Made by a program: the position numbers and the translations under genes | Assembly (NCBI RefSeq): GCF_958979055.1 | Contig: NC_084898.1 | Span: 20,045,124 to 20,109,123, forward strand | Source: Alnus glutinosa | Lineage: Eukaryota; Streptophyta; Magnoliopsida; Fagales; Betulaceae | DNA length: 64,000 nt | Reading direction: 5' to 3' | Notes under the pieces: model-generated | The model's database searches: none | The model's input: only the letters and a program-made list of their open reading frames with translations | Told to the model about the DNA's origin: nothing | In this document: positions 42,456 through 53,804 of the stretch, one piece after another | Numbering within the stretch: the first letter of the stretch is position 1 | How the letters are laid out: every line of letters begins with the position of its first letter

Positions 42456-43048
42456 CTATTTCCCATCTTCTTTGGTTTTTCCCCCGAGATTGTGAATCTC
42501 GGGGGAATTCTTCAAAGAGAGGTTGTACCATCTTCTTTCCTCCCTCTGGTCTCCTTTCACAACCCCGACTCCTTTAGTGGTCGAAAACTTCATACTCGAA
42601 TGCGGGGTTGAAGTGACGGCCTTCAGCCCGTTAAGAACGATTCTTTCAAAAATGGCATTATATGCCGAGGCTCTGTCCACTATCAGGAACTTTACCATAA
42701 TGACCTTCTGCCTCGGATAAGTCCTTGCAGTGACCGGAAGCTCGATGGAGCCGAGAGGCAAACCTTCTCACCTGCAAAGCCCAACAAATGACACACCACT
42801 GGGACCACCTTTTCTCGGGGGATACTCATATGATCGAAGGCTGATTTGAATAGAATATTAGCCGAACTTCCTGTATCCACCAGTATCCGCCGAAGTTGAA
42901 AGTTGGCAATAGTCAACGATACAACAAGGGCGTCGGTATGCGGGAGTTTCACTCCCGCATAATCTTCATCCGAGAACCCAACAACTACAGGATCGCATAT
43001 TCGGGCCTTTGGAGGCTTCTGCACCGAATACACCTCAAAATCGTCCAA
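42456..43048 (-). pseudogene. Retroviral-type aspartic protease region of the Tat-type element
   Basis: The frame 43048-42692 contains the active-site signature ILVDTGSSANIL after FSDEDYAGVKLPHTDALVVS. The partly overlapping frame 42761-42456 continues with PLGSIELPVTARTYPRQKVIMVKFLIVD and AYNAIFERIVLNGLKAV, the second half of the protease. The frame change near 42740 breaks it. Confidence 0.85.
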
Positions 43049-43365
43049 CTGTCTAGCATAAGCCTTCCGAGCCGAACTTGACTCTCCTCCTCCGTCGAAC
43101 CCACCCGAAATGGTATTGATTATCGGGATGTTGTTGTTCTCTCGGGCCCTACTCCTGCTCCTTTCGCGCCTCTCCTCTCTTGGCCTAGGAGCGGGCTCCC
43201 TTACCCTTTCTCGCCTTTCTTCTTGTCTCGGGGCATAATCTCTCCAATGCCACCTTTCTTCTTCTTCTCTTGGCCTGGGGCCCGAGCTCGATTCTGAAGT
43301 CTTTTTTCCCTGACAAGAAAACGAACCAGCTTACCGTTCTCTATAAACTTCTTGATCAGTTGTCT

Positions 43366-44640
43366 CTATGATATACATTGTTCGGTAAGATGGCCGAAGC
43401 AGTCGTGGAAGGCACAATACTTGTCCGCGAGACGGGCTGGTGGCACCCCCGGGAGGGGTTTCGGTCTTTGGAAGGCGGGGTCCTTCTCTATCACCATCAT
43501 GACTTCAGTGAGAGTAGCATTCAGGGGGGTCCACTTATAATCCCCGAAATTCTTCTTTACTTTTTTATAATCCGAGGAGGTACTGTCCTGCCCCGCCTCG
43601 GACTTCTTCTTTTTCTTGCTGGACTTTCTGGATGAAGAAGGTTCCAGCTGTCTTTCCTGGGGGCCCAAGAAGGCTTGAAGCGTTTCTTCCTGGTTGATGT
43701 ACCTATCAACCTTGATCATGAAGGCGTGCAGGTCTTTCGGTGGTTTTAGTGCCAATTCTGCCATGAGGGGCTCATCCTTTTTTAGCCCTCGAAAAATGGC
43801 ACTATAGATGAAGTCGTTAGGTGCGCTCTCAGTGTCCAACTTCTCTTGGTTGAACCTCCAGATATAATCCCCGAAAGACTCGTTGGGACCTTGGCGCATA
43901 GAAAGCAGGTACCCTCGGGGTTTTCGCCTAACCCTACCTGACATAAACTGTGTCAGGAACTTCTGCCCGAGGGTGTCGAAATTATCTATAGACCTCGGTA
44001 GAAGATTCCTGAGCCAGTCTCAGGCCTTCCTTGACAAAGTGAGTGGGAAAGCTCGACACGCCATTGCGTCAGGGGTCTTGTGCAAAGACGTATGCGACCG
44101 AAATGCTATGAGGTGCTCCATCGGATCCTCGCTGCCCGTAAAGATGGGGATATCAGGAATCTTGAACTTCTAGGGAAGAGCTGCATTAGCCACTTCATCT
44201 GTAAACATAGAATCTGCATTCTAGAGGATATTGGCTAGAGGCTCCTTCCCACCGTGCTTCTCAGCCACGGTCTTTGACAGCACATCGTACTTTGCACCTA
44301 AGTCCTAGACCATTCTCTGTAACCTTCTTTCGGCCTCGGTTGATGGGGGTGGTGGCGGATCCCTCTATAGCTCACTCCGAGGATTGCCGTGTTCTCCAGA
44401 TCCCTCCGGGTGTTCACTCGAAACCACTTGGTCATCTTCGTTTTGACTATTCTCTCCCCCTTCTATGTGTTGTGATGGTGCGGGCGTTCTTGCAGCTAGC
44501 AGCACTGTATTTTGAGTCAATAGATCCTCCACGTTCTTCTGTGCTTGAGCTAACTGTTGATTTAGACTGACTATTCGGGCCTCAGGGCCAATGGACTATG
44601 CATCTTCATGGGTGTTGTTCTGACCCAGATTGGTATGGCA
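43366..44640 (-). pseudogene. Gag of the Tat-type element, broken
   Basis: The frame 43944-43366 encodes the C-terminal capsid and nucleocapsid: RQGPNESFGDYIWRFNQEKL, FIYSAIFRGLKKDEPLMAELALKPP, a Lys/Ser-rich linker, and a zinc-knuckle-like CAFHDCFGHLTEQC. The N-terminal Gag region lies upstream at 43945-44640 in other frames, with several stops (for example near 44007 and 44170). It is therefore recognisable but not translatable as one protein. Confidence 0.8.
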
Positions 44641-44687
44641 CGTATTCACCATGACAAATTTTTTTTTTTTTAAGGAACAATGTCGTT

Positions 44688-44705
44688 CCCACAGGCGGTG
44701 CCAAA
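44688..44705 (-). other. Primer binding site of the Tat-type element
   Basis: On the minus strand, the bases just after the 5' LTR read TTTGGCACCGCCTGTGGGAA. This is the type TGGCRCCGYCTGTGGGAA seen in many plant gypsy elements. The primer tRNA was not assigned. Confidence 0.75.
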
Positions 44706-44706
44706 C

Positions 44707-45588
44707 TGTTGGTACAGTTTCCGATATGGTGACGTGTTGCCTTGTAATTTGCCAAGTGAGCTCTTTGTCCTCCTTGCTTTCTTCCTGATCTACAAAAATA
44801 ACAAACGACTAGTCGGGGGCACCGACTACGCCCACTCCTATGACTAAGTCAGTATAAACCTTATAACTTTCAAGGAGAACTCAAAATCTCAAAGCTTAGA
44901 GAGAGCGTCGTTCATACCTGTTATGATCTTCTTATTTATAGACTTGCATGAGTCTCTAAAGTTTATCTGGAATTGGAGTCTCAACCATAGATCATGCGGA
45001 TTTTTATCTTATCTTTAATAAGTTTGAATTGAGTAGGACTCTTCCGTTTTCAAATGAACTCCACGCTGATAGGGATCTGTTATCCTTTTAACTTGGGATA
45101 CAGATCTGTTCCCCAAATCTTGGGATTTGGTATCCTAACAGAACCTCCATAAATCTTGGTCATAGGATCTTATCAGTTAACAAATGTTTACTTGCTGAAG
45201 ATAAGGGGATAATCTTTCAGTGCTTGTACTGACTACAACTCCGAGGTAGGAACATCCGAGACATGCTGACTCCATACAGACTAGGAGATCTCGGCATATT
45301 CCGCATTTTGCGGGGTCTTGAGTTCCGAGGTATCTAGTTCGTTAGGTCAAGCCATAGTCCGAAGTGTTTCAAGCACCGAACTGATTTTATCCATAATAAG
45401 GATTGGCAAACATCCAAGGTACCCATACAGGCGCTATGACCGAGGCGATACGACTGAGGTGACCTGGAATGGTTTGGATTGGGCCAAACCAGTCAGGCTG
45501 GATCGGGTCGATACAGCTTGGGCACACGCTTTAAAACCCGAGTTGAATAGAAGGCCACGTGGCTTCAGAGCTAATTATTTTTCCAACA
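44707..45588 (-). repeat. 5' LTR of the Tat-type element
   Basis: The LTR next to the primer site and gag. It is the same 882 bases as the other copy, bounded by TGTTGG and CCAACA. Confidence 0.93.
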
Positions 45589-45593
45589 AAAGA

Positions 45594-45871
45594 AATTATT
45601 AAAGATTTCACTACAGAGATAATAATGGATGAATTTTCTTCCATGAAATACCGTCTTTGTGCACAATTCGAAGGAGATACAAAGTTCTTTTTTTGATTTT
45701 TTTTTTTTTTTTTTTTTTGTACATGTCTATAGCAAACTAGAACACTTTTGTATTTAGAAGAAAATTCATTTTTAAAGATGGTTTTATAGACATGTAACTT
45801 TTATATACAATTGACTTATGACTAAATTAGTATAAAGTTAAGTTTAAGACTTCTCTACTTTTATTTTACGC
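45594..45871 (+). other. Spacer, no recognised feature
   Basis: AT-rich DNA right of the retrotransposon with a T run (about 45697-45718). Confidence 0.4.
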
Positions 45872-46007
<136 letters not shown>

Positions 46008-47144
46008 GTTTTCTTTTCTTTCTTTGTCCTTTTCATTCCATTTTGATTTCTTGAACGCTGAATTATGGAGTTCTGGCAACAGGGATTCGTTCATTTCAAG
46101 CAAGAAATGATTTGGATGATCATGCAAAGTGTGAGACTGCTGGTAATTTATCTAGCAATGCGGTGCCATCCCTCTTTCACCTTTTTTATTTATTTTATGT
46201 TTAAGTTTTAGTTTTCCTATTCATATACTTATATAATTTTTAGTACAGATAACACATATCATTATATAATTGGATATAACGTGACACATTAATAAAATTC
46301 GTCAAAATTTTGAATGGATATGAACTTATTTGTTATTTTTTCATACCATATAAAGCTCTCTTCCTCTATTTCTAATGCTTATAGCTAGGGGTGATCGTCG
46401 GTTCGGTAGGCGGTTAAGTCGGTTAATTCAGTTAGTTAACCGATTTTTGTCGGAATGCAATCGGTGAATTTATTTCGGTTAAGTCGATTAAGCAATTAAT
46501 AGGCGGTCGGTTAAGGGGTTAATAGGCGGTCAGTTAAGTCGATAAAGCGGTTAATATGTGGTCGGTTTCGACAGGGTTGGCGTTGTCACGAGAGACTTGT
46601 AATACAACATCGGTGCCCGGATATGTACGCATATCGTCATATACTAGCTGCCCGACCGAGTTCAACCTCAGATGGCCCATGCTACTAGCAAAGCCGTAAC
46701 TATGATCTCCATTCAAGCATGGTACACCGGTCACAAAACAACAATTTGATCCAATGCTCATCATAACACATCATAAACTTTTGACCATAAAGAAAACCAT
46801 ATAATAGTAAGCACATGGCCGTTATTCTGCAAGAGACGGTGTATTATGCCATACAATGCAATTGCATGGTTCATTTATATTATAAAATAGTAATACTCGT
46901 CTTAAAATAGTTATCAAATGCTATGGAAATTTAATAGGCTTATAACATACCATTAAGAAATGTAAATCATGCTCAGCCAGTTGATATATTGCATTTTAGT
47001 AAGACATTAATTTTGTAAGTATTTACTTACCTTGTCCGCTCATCTATAAACTCGAACATCCTGAATTCCGGCTACTACACAACATACCCTAATATAAATG
47101 ATAATCACTAATACTAAAACTCTATTTCAGCATTTTTGGCATCC
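46008..47144 (+). other. Spacer with a possible hAT-type relic
   Basis: At 46387-46570 the words GGTTCGGTAGG, GGTTAAGTCGGTTAA and AGGCGGTCGGTTAAG recur, resembling the ends of hAT-type non-autonomous elements (which start near AGGGGTG). No second end or target duplication was found. The rest shows no gene; a 76-codon minus frame (46534-46764) has no known domain. Confidence 0.4.
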
Positions 47145-47960
47145 TTCGAGCGTTCAGTCACTAGAGCGATCGTTCGATCCACAGGTCTTGAACATTCGTT
47201 GAAGAGTTAAGGATCGTTCAACGTTACCATAATGCATGAAAAACTAAGGATACTCTATCTAAAGGTAAAAACCCATAAATATGACTTTTAACAGCCCAAA
47301 AAGAATATTTAAAACATGTTAACGTAAGTGAACATTATACTTGTGTTTAGAAAACGTTTCCTCAAAACCTACGTGTTTAATTGTAAAAGCTCTTAAAACA
47401 ATATGAAAGACTAGGCCTCGAGGGTTACCTTAGTGAGGTGAATTATTCTCAAACTTCTCTCTCTCTCTCTCTCTCTCTAGAACTTCTCTCTGTCAAGAAA
47501 TTGGATAGATAAAGTGCATGGGAAGAAAATGGTGCATGGAAGACGTAGGGGAAATGGGGTATTTATAGGGGAAAAAATGCAGAGGATAAGGATGAGCTTA
47601 TTGTCATCTGTCGAACGTTCAGTACACGAGGCTCGAATGTTTGTGTACTATTTAGGGTTAGAAGAACGTTCGTTGTACGATTTCGATCGTTCGATGTACG
47701 ATCTGACACACATGCAGAAAGTTAGGGATGTACCTCCTAACACATAGTACAACACGTCATTGAACGTTCACAGTGGGAACTTCGAACGTTCTTAGTGGGA
47801 AATTCGACCGTTCACAGAGGGAACTTCGAATGTTCGCAAAGGGATAAGGATGATGGTTACGTCAACTAGAGCAACCATCAATAGTTCATGAAGGAATGAC
47901 AAACTTTCTTTCTATGGTTTCATCGAATGTTCCAAGGAACAATGAGAATGTTCGAGGGGA
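47145..47960 (+). repeat. Cluster of GAACGTTC / CGATCGTTCG palindromes
   Basis: The word GAACGTTC and close variants (GATCGTTCG, GAACATTCG, GAATGTTCG) occur more than 15 times. They include a short tandem stretch at 47762-47840 with a unit of about 25 bases (GAACGTTCACAGTGGGAACTTC). A CT run lies at about 47459-47480. The segment may belong to a retrotransposon leader or LTR; no borders were found. Confidence 0.65.
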
Positions 47961-48224
47961 CTCAACAAATGGTACTTTTGTGTAAATAAGTTTTCGGATG
48001 ACGGATTATAGAGGTCACCTACTTATTTTAATTTGTAAAATTGTTAGTTTTTATTCGGGGCATCACAACTTTGGGGGGCCAATAAACGCATTTTTATCCT
48101 TGATCGTTGATTGGATAGGTTAAAACACTGAATCTTGAGCATTTATATTATGATTTATGTTAATGAGAAATATCACTCGACTTTAGGGAGCTCATGAAAG
48201 CGTTTTTACCCTTGGTTCCATGAT
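47961..48224 (+). repeat. Two copies of a motif of about 48 bp near the Cassandra element
   Basis: Segments at about 48062-48105 and 48168-48216 share the pattern ATCAC..ACTTTGGGGGGCC...TTTTTACCCTTG. A third copy lies at 51694-51745. They appear to belong to one repeat family. The copy at 48168 has replaced the first half of a Cassandra LTR. Confidence 0.55.
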
Positions 48225-48737
48225 GGCCATGAACCTATCAGAACTTTGCAGTTAAGCGTGCTTATGCGAGAATAGTACCAAAATTAGTGACCTTTAGGAA
48301 GTTTGGTTCAAGGGAGCTAAAAGTGGACAATATTGTGTCATTGGGGGGTGGGTCATTACAAATGATATCAGAGCCATTTCCCAGCCTGAGATAGGGGGAG
48401 CGTGCACAAGCCCAAGAGGGTTTCTAGTGAGCACTTATTGGGGCGCAAAGAATTAGGTGATCTCATGAGGGTCGCCAGCGAGGACGCTGGGTCCCAAGAA
48501 GGGGTAATTGTAACGTCTCATATCGCCTGGGTATGAGAATTGAGATGTGTTTATATGTATATTCACACTCTTCTTAAAACAACACGTTTTAAAGCCTTGA
48601 TGACCATGAGCCTATCAGAACACCGCAATTAAGCATACTTATGCGAGAGTAGTACTAGGATGGGTGACTTCCTGGGAAGTCTGGTTCAGGGGAGTAAAAA
48701 ATAGACAATATTGTGTCGTTGGGGATTGGTCATTAGA
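48225..48737 (+). mobile_element. Cassandra element (5' LTR truncated, internal part, 3' LTR)
   Basis: The partial 5' LTR (about 48225-48360) has a 5S-like box A (AGTTAAGCGTGCTT) and ends GTGGGTCATTACA. A primer site of tRNA-Met type (ATGATATCAGAGCC, 48363-48376) follows, then an internal part of about 145 bases and a short purine tract (AAGAAGGGG, 48496-48504). The 3' LTR (48509-48737) starts TGTAACGTCTCATATCGCC and contains CTATCAGAACACCGCAATTA, GCGAGAGTAGTACTAGGATG and GGTGACTTCCTGGGAAGTC. This is the layout of a Cassandra TRIM. It encodes nothing; the 5S-like part is a pol III promoter relic and not an rRNA gene. Confidence 0.88.
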
Positions 48738-49020
48738 TGAGCATCGATGATAAAGTGACCCGCACGGCCATGAAAATTCTAAGTGTCGTCAACTTTAAGG
48801 ATGTGGGCTTGTAGAAGAAAAATAACTCCTTGGCTATTAGAGAGAGGCCGCCAAACTTCATCGTCCTTACAATGGAACAAGTAGGCAAAATCTGCCAGCT
48901 ATTCGACGTTAGATGTTAGGGGCAAGATTGGCCCTTGACAAGATGGCCCGGAAGGAGGTGTGGAAAGGCAGCCAAAGGCCTGCCTTAAACATCTCTGCGT
49001 TCACAAAGACCTCATTGACA
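48738..49020 (+). other. Unassigned segment interrupted by the solo LTR
   Basis: A GC-richer segment that continues after the solo LTR at 50803. No domain was recognised. Confidence 0.4.
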
Positions 49021-49025
49021 CCCGG

Positions 49026-50797
49026 TGATAAGTCTTGAATTATTCGATTCCAGACCCATTAACTTGCATTTGTTAAACCTAGTTTGTGTTGTATATATAA
49101 CATTTTGTTGTAGTTTTGTGTTATGTCTTTTTTTCAGGTCTTAATTGAAATCTAGTTCAAAACACTTGAATTAGACCTGAAAATACATCAAGGGCATTTT
49201 GGTCATTTCTAGAGTTCAAGGTTGATCCTGAAAAGATAAAAATCGTCCAAGGCATTTTGATCGATCGATTATTTGTACAGCCAATAATTCGATCGATCAA
49301 ATCATCAGTCGAACCAACTTCGATCAGTCGAGATGTGATCGATCGATTATCAGAGCACCAAAAATTTGATTGATCGAAATTCGATGGATCGATATTATAT
49401 TAGATCGATCGACTTCGCGTCTTCCAGAAGGTCTAGATATTTCCAAATCTTTGTGCGATCCAAATTGAAAGTTGAGTTCTATGGACAGAAATGGACGACG
49501 ACCAGCTCTGTTTGTGCGGCTAGAATTGATCATTGATTAGAGTTTAGGGTTAGATTATGCATCTTTTGGGGGTTTCGGATTTTCTCAGGTGTATCAACTT
49601 AATTTCTTGTATTTCTAGTTTACTTTGATGCTACTCTCTGGACCGAAATCCAGAGAGCTTGTTTCCTTTGCTTTCTCTTCTCTGTTCTTCAAGTTTTAGT
49701 TTAGTTTTCCTTCCTTTTTGTAATCCGAATTTCATAATTTTAATATAGTTGTTTTCAATTCACTTCTTTCTTGTTTCTTTACTATCCTTGATTAATTTTC
49801 ATGTCTAGATTAGTTTAATCATGCATAGCTAAATTAGTTCTTAGGGTTTGATCAAAATCCTTTACAAAAACCATGAAGTGTTCTTGATGTTCTTAGGATT
49901 TTCTAGATGTGTTTGATGATTGTGAAAGGCTAGAGGATCTCAAAACCCATGCTAAAAGGTTTTGTTTTCAAGATTTCAATCTACTTATTCATGAAAAAAA
50001 GTTAGCTTCTCTATGAGTTTTCTTAGATTTCTTGAATAAAATCAACGTTCTTGAAAGAGAACGATGTCTTTTGCAATGGTTCTATTTGACATGATGTGTG
50101 TTTACCTATTAGATTCACCTTATAGGGTATGCTAAGGAACACCGGTCATTTCATACATTTGGTAGTGTAAAACGTCTTTCCATTGTAGTTTAATCTTTAC
50201 ACGGAATAGATCGGTTCGAATCTAGATACCTTATCATTGTGATCTAATTAGGGTTTTCATGTATTGTGTATGCTTATTAAGATGTTTTATAAAGTAGTAA
50301 GCTAGGGAGCATCAATCCCCCACACCTTTGGTAGTATAAATGTTTTTCAATTATAGATTAATCTTTACGTGGTAAGTGTTTGATGTGAAACTAGGTGCTT
50401 TATAATTACGTCCTAACGAAAGTGTTTTCATGTCGAGGTCGTTGTGATGGTTAACGCCCATTACGCGCTCATATCATGCATGTTAGGAATATCCAATTAG
50501 ACTTTAAGCATTTCATTGGTTGAGGACTAGATGAGATCAATACCCTAAGTTTTTTTTTTAAGTTTGTTTCATTTTCCACTTTCCTTACTTTACTTGTTGC
50601 AGCTTCAATTCTACAACTTTACTTTTGTTTATCTTTTTCAAAGTTAAGTTAAATACGCTATTTAAGTATCCCGTTACGCAAAACAATCTCTAATCTCTGT
50701 GGTTCGATAACCCTTACTATAGTACAATTGATTCGTATTATTGCGAGTGGTAAACAGTTATAAATTTAAAATCCACGCAGTCGAGTTCGACTAACCA
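49026..50797 (+). mobile_element. Probable solo LTR, 1,772 bp
   Basis: The segment starts TGATAAGTCTTGAATTATTC and ends GACTAACCA (TG...CA). CCCGG flanks it exactly on both sides (49021-49025 and 50798-50802). A TATA box (GTATATATAA, 49091-49100) near the start and the TCTGTGGTTCGATAACCCTTAC landmark near the end fit a long plant LTR. No internal region or second LTR was found, so a solo LTR is the simplest reading. The target match is only five bases, which leaves some doubt. Confidence 0.65.
49255..49425 (+). repeat. Cluster of GATCGATCGA palindromes inside the solo LTR
   Basis: The words CGATCGATCGAT, TTCGATCGATC, GATCGATCGATTA and AGATCGATCGAC, plus half-sites such as TCGATCAGTCGA, occur at least eight times in 170 bases, just downstream of the TATA box. 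Confidence 0.75.
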
Positions 50798-50802
50798 CCC
50801 GG

Positions 50803-52350
50803 TTGTACTGTGTGACCCTCTTACTTACCAGGCAATCTCATAGGAAGATAGAATTTGGGATGGAATAGAGCAGCTAGTACATCGTTAAGTTGCGTTCCTT
50901 CACCTTGGAATGCCAAGTAGCAGTCGCAGTTGCGCTGTAGGGAGGCATTATGGTTGGACGAGGAAATGAGAAAGATATTTCTAGTGAGCGAGGAAGAAAG
51001 GAAAAAGTAAGAAAGCAAAAGAGGAATAGGAGATGAGAAAGAAGAGAGGCCCCTATATGATGCCCCTTGGAGGGAGAATTCAAACATTAGAATTTCAAAC
51101 TCTCTAAAAGACAAGGAGCCCCCTTGGCTGCTAGAGTCATGTGGCATGCAATCCACCTCTCGAATAAAGTGCATTTCGCATGGCGTGACATTAAATCTCA
51201 CATCACGGGGCATGACATTAATGTCCCATCATTGTTTTGGGAATGTGCAACGACATGCGCCCGTTATTGCAAAAGATGGATCGTTTTCATGGAAGATGAA
51301 TCGAACCAGAGGTTCTCATTAAACAGTTGCCATTAAAAGCCACGCTCATTATTGCGGTACACTTAATGCCCCCATAAATGCATGCCTTGGGATTTGTAAC
51401 TAGTGAACCAACGGTTACTGTCCCTCGATCCCTCCAAGAACCGAGGAGCTCACCTGGTAGTATCGTATGACTGTCGTCACTACTCAACTTCGCCATCGAC
51501 AACTTCGAAACGTCATGGAGAAAAGGGTGTCTGAGGGCCATGTTCTACTCGCCAGGGCTAATCTCGTCACAAGGGCAACAACCAGGCAAACATAAGGTAC
51601 TTCTACAAGCTGCATGGCAAATTCCATTTTGCTAAATAAAATTCCCCACTCAGTTAGCAAAGCTAATTGAGCTAATAATTGGGGGCAACTAGTGGTGAGA
51701 AATATCACTCGACCTTGGGGGCCTATCGAGGCCTTTTTACCCTTGGGCCAATAATTAGGGGCTTGTTGACCCGCAGGGCAGGCCAAGCATCACATTAGCT
51801 TGAGATTCACTGAGGGCAAAAATTTAATTGACAAATTGCACCCTCCCCCCAAGGGACTGCGAAACCATCTGACCCTCGAAAGTCGGTGGCCTCCTAAGAG
51901 CTTGATGAACGGATGATCCCCCTATTGACGGCTAATCACCCAAGGAACGTACGCCCTCGGATATCTAGGGGGACCTCCAACCTCGCTAACCAAAGGGCTT
52001 TATCCGAGGGTCAGCCAATTAACAGTTCCTAAGTACATATATGAGAATTTGGCTATATAAGGAAAAACACCATTCCGTTTGATTATCTTGCCTATTTTGG
52101 ATCTAGAATCATGGGAGGAAAGATCAGTCCTATAACTAAGGGGATTGGTGAGGGAAACCCAAAAGGAAAGGTCTTCGTAATAATTCATCACCTCTCATAT
52201 AAGACTCTGGACCTCCAAGGCTCCAATACCTTTTGGGACTAGCCTACTTACCTTATTGATGGTAGTCCTATAAAGGAAGACGGAAACCCAAAGTCTAATG
52301 TATTCTTATAGTTTACCATTCTTTCTTTTAGCCTCCTACCCTTCACAAAG
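50803..52350 (+). other. Unassigned, GC-richer region, probably old retrotransposon DNA
   Basis: No protein domain was recognised; a 130-codon minus frame (50821-51213) and others show no known motif. A copy of the 48-bp motif lies at 51694-51745. At 51830-52080 the layout (CCCTCGGATATCTAGGGGGA, then GGCTATATAAGGAAAAACAC) resembles an LTR promoter. Confidence 0.4.
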
Positions 52351-52604
52351 TTACCACTGACATTGCATCAATTGAAAGTTTGTAGAAACATTACAAATTG
52401 CATGATAGTTTGAATGAACGTATATTTTCATAAAAAAGGGGGGGTGGGGGTGGGGAACACGATTTAGCATTCTTAACTGACTTGTTGTGCTCAATCCACC
52501 TTTAAATTTTTTCTTTTTCTTTTTAATTAAGATTGATCTAAGGGTAAACTGAGCGTGCGACGTTAAGAAAAAAGTTGCGAAAATGCTAAATAATCTTAAA
52601 ATTA

Positions 52605-52648
<44 letters not shown>
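52605..52648 (+). repeat. Poly-T run
   Basis: An uninterrupted T run of about 40 bases, possibly the poly-A tail of a minus-strand retroelement, lies about 170 bases upstream of the ClpP start. Confidence 0.9.
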
Positions 52649-52650
<2 letters not shown>

Positions 52651-52816
52651 TGGGTTCATCTACACGAAAGGAATAACCATACTTCACAAAAAATATACCA
52701 AACAAAATTGGTAATTTTAAGTCGTTTCGGAACTACTATTAAGTGTATTCCCCTAAACACACCTCAGCTCCTCTCCCACTCTCGGCGTTTCACTCTCGTC
52801 TCTCTCAGAGAAGGCC

Positions 52817-53259
52817 ATGGATTTGCTGTCAGTCTCATCCTCTTCTTCATCTACCTCCCTATTATGCCCTCACTTCCTCTCCCGCTCCAAACCCTCCCAC
52901 CATTTCTCCTCATTCAACCCCCCAAAATCCTCCACCCCCAGAGCCTTCATTCACAACTCCCTCCACACTGCCGCTCCCAAATCCCTAGCCCTCGGCCTGG
53001 CCTTCGAAACCCGGCAGCGAGAGCAGCCCCATGTCACTTTCCAACCTTCAGGCGTGTCTTCGCAGGCCCCCGCGACCGCCACGAGAGGCGCCGAGGCCGA
53101 TGCCATGGGGCTTTTGCTCAGGGAGAGGATTGTGTTCTTGGGGAGCCAGATAGATGACTTCGTGGCCGATACTATTATCAGTCAGTTGCTGCTCTTGGAC
53201 GCTCAGGACCACACTAAGGATATCCGTCTTTTTATCAATTCCCCTGGCGGGGCTTTGAG
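52817..53259 (+). CDS. CLPP3: Plastid ClpP protease subunit (CLPP3-like), exon 1 only
   Basis: Encodes the first 147 residues of a nuclear-encoded ClpP, the proteolytic core of the chloroplast Clp protease. Residues 1 to about 90 are rich in Ser, Pro and hydroxylated residues with few acidic ones, typical of a transit peptide. From residue 96 the mature protein begins: [20 protein letters not shown], then [28 protein letters not shown]. The exon ends within a codon at an AG/GTGAAC donor (53259/53260), at a position where the family continues SLSATMAIYDVV. The catalytic Ser, His and Asp lie in later exons, which were not found in the remaining 10.7 kb. Either intron 1 is very long through LINE insertions, or this is a truncated copy. 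The choice of subunit 3 is by resemblance. Confidence 0.75.
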
Positions 53260-53804
53260 GTGAACAATATATTTTCTTCTGTCATTTTTGTGTTTGTTTG
53301 CCGAGAAAATTGAGTAGTTCGCCTAGTTGGAGTAGCTAAATAGGTTGGTGGGGGAATTAACAAGGGCTTTCTATGAGCTAAAGATGGTTCCTTTTCTTTT
53401 GTTCTTTTTTTCTTTTTTCTTTTTTCTTTTTTTTTTCTTGTTAATTGTAGTGGTTGAAGTTTTACTATTTAAATTGGCCTTTGATCGATCTTGACCATGT
53501 CTTTTTCTTCGTAGCTAGTTAACTACCAACTGATTTTGCAACAACACATTGTCTTTATAATTTTGCTGAGGTCTCTCTCATTGTGGGTGAGTTTTGAACT
53601 TAAGGCCCACCTTGACCCAACGAACCCGCCTGACTCCATTAGCCAGCTTCGCATTCTTACTTTCTTCGGTGTTAAAACAGGAAAAAAGTACCAGATTATT
53701 GAAATATTATGCATTCATTTTGGTGATGAAATTGTCTATTATTTTTTCGTCAGATAATAGATGCATCTGCAGTACACAAAAATGAAAATAAAAATAGACA
53801 TGAA
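53260..53804 (+). other. Start of CLPP intron 1
   Basis: Begins GTGAACAATA. T-rich, with no coding features; it ends where the LINE sequence begins. Confidence 0.5.

Larger units (their letters stand above)
34728..45588 (-). mobile_element. Full-length Ty3/gypsy retrotransposon, Tat type, 10,861 bp
   Basis: Two 882-base LTRs (34728-35609 and 44707-45588) begin TGTTGG and end CCAACA. They are flanked by the 5-bp duplication AAAGA (34723-34727 and 45589-45593). Internal parts read on the minus strand in the order primer site, gag, protease, reverse transcriptase, RNase H and integrase, polypurine tract. On the plus strand lies an extra antisense reading region between integrase and the 3' LTR. 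Extra ORFs at this place, and this pol type, suggest the Tat lineage. By eye the LTRs differ at about 40 of 882 positions. Stops, frameshifts and an internal deletion make it non-autonomous. Confidence 0.93.

Noticed and set aside
48236..48730. Two 5S rRNA genes in tandem
   Set aside because: A primer binding site, internal region and purine tract between the two 5S-like segments show they are LTRs of one Cassandra element.
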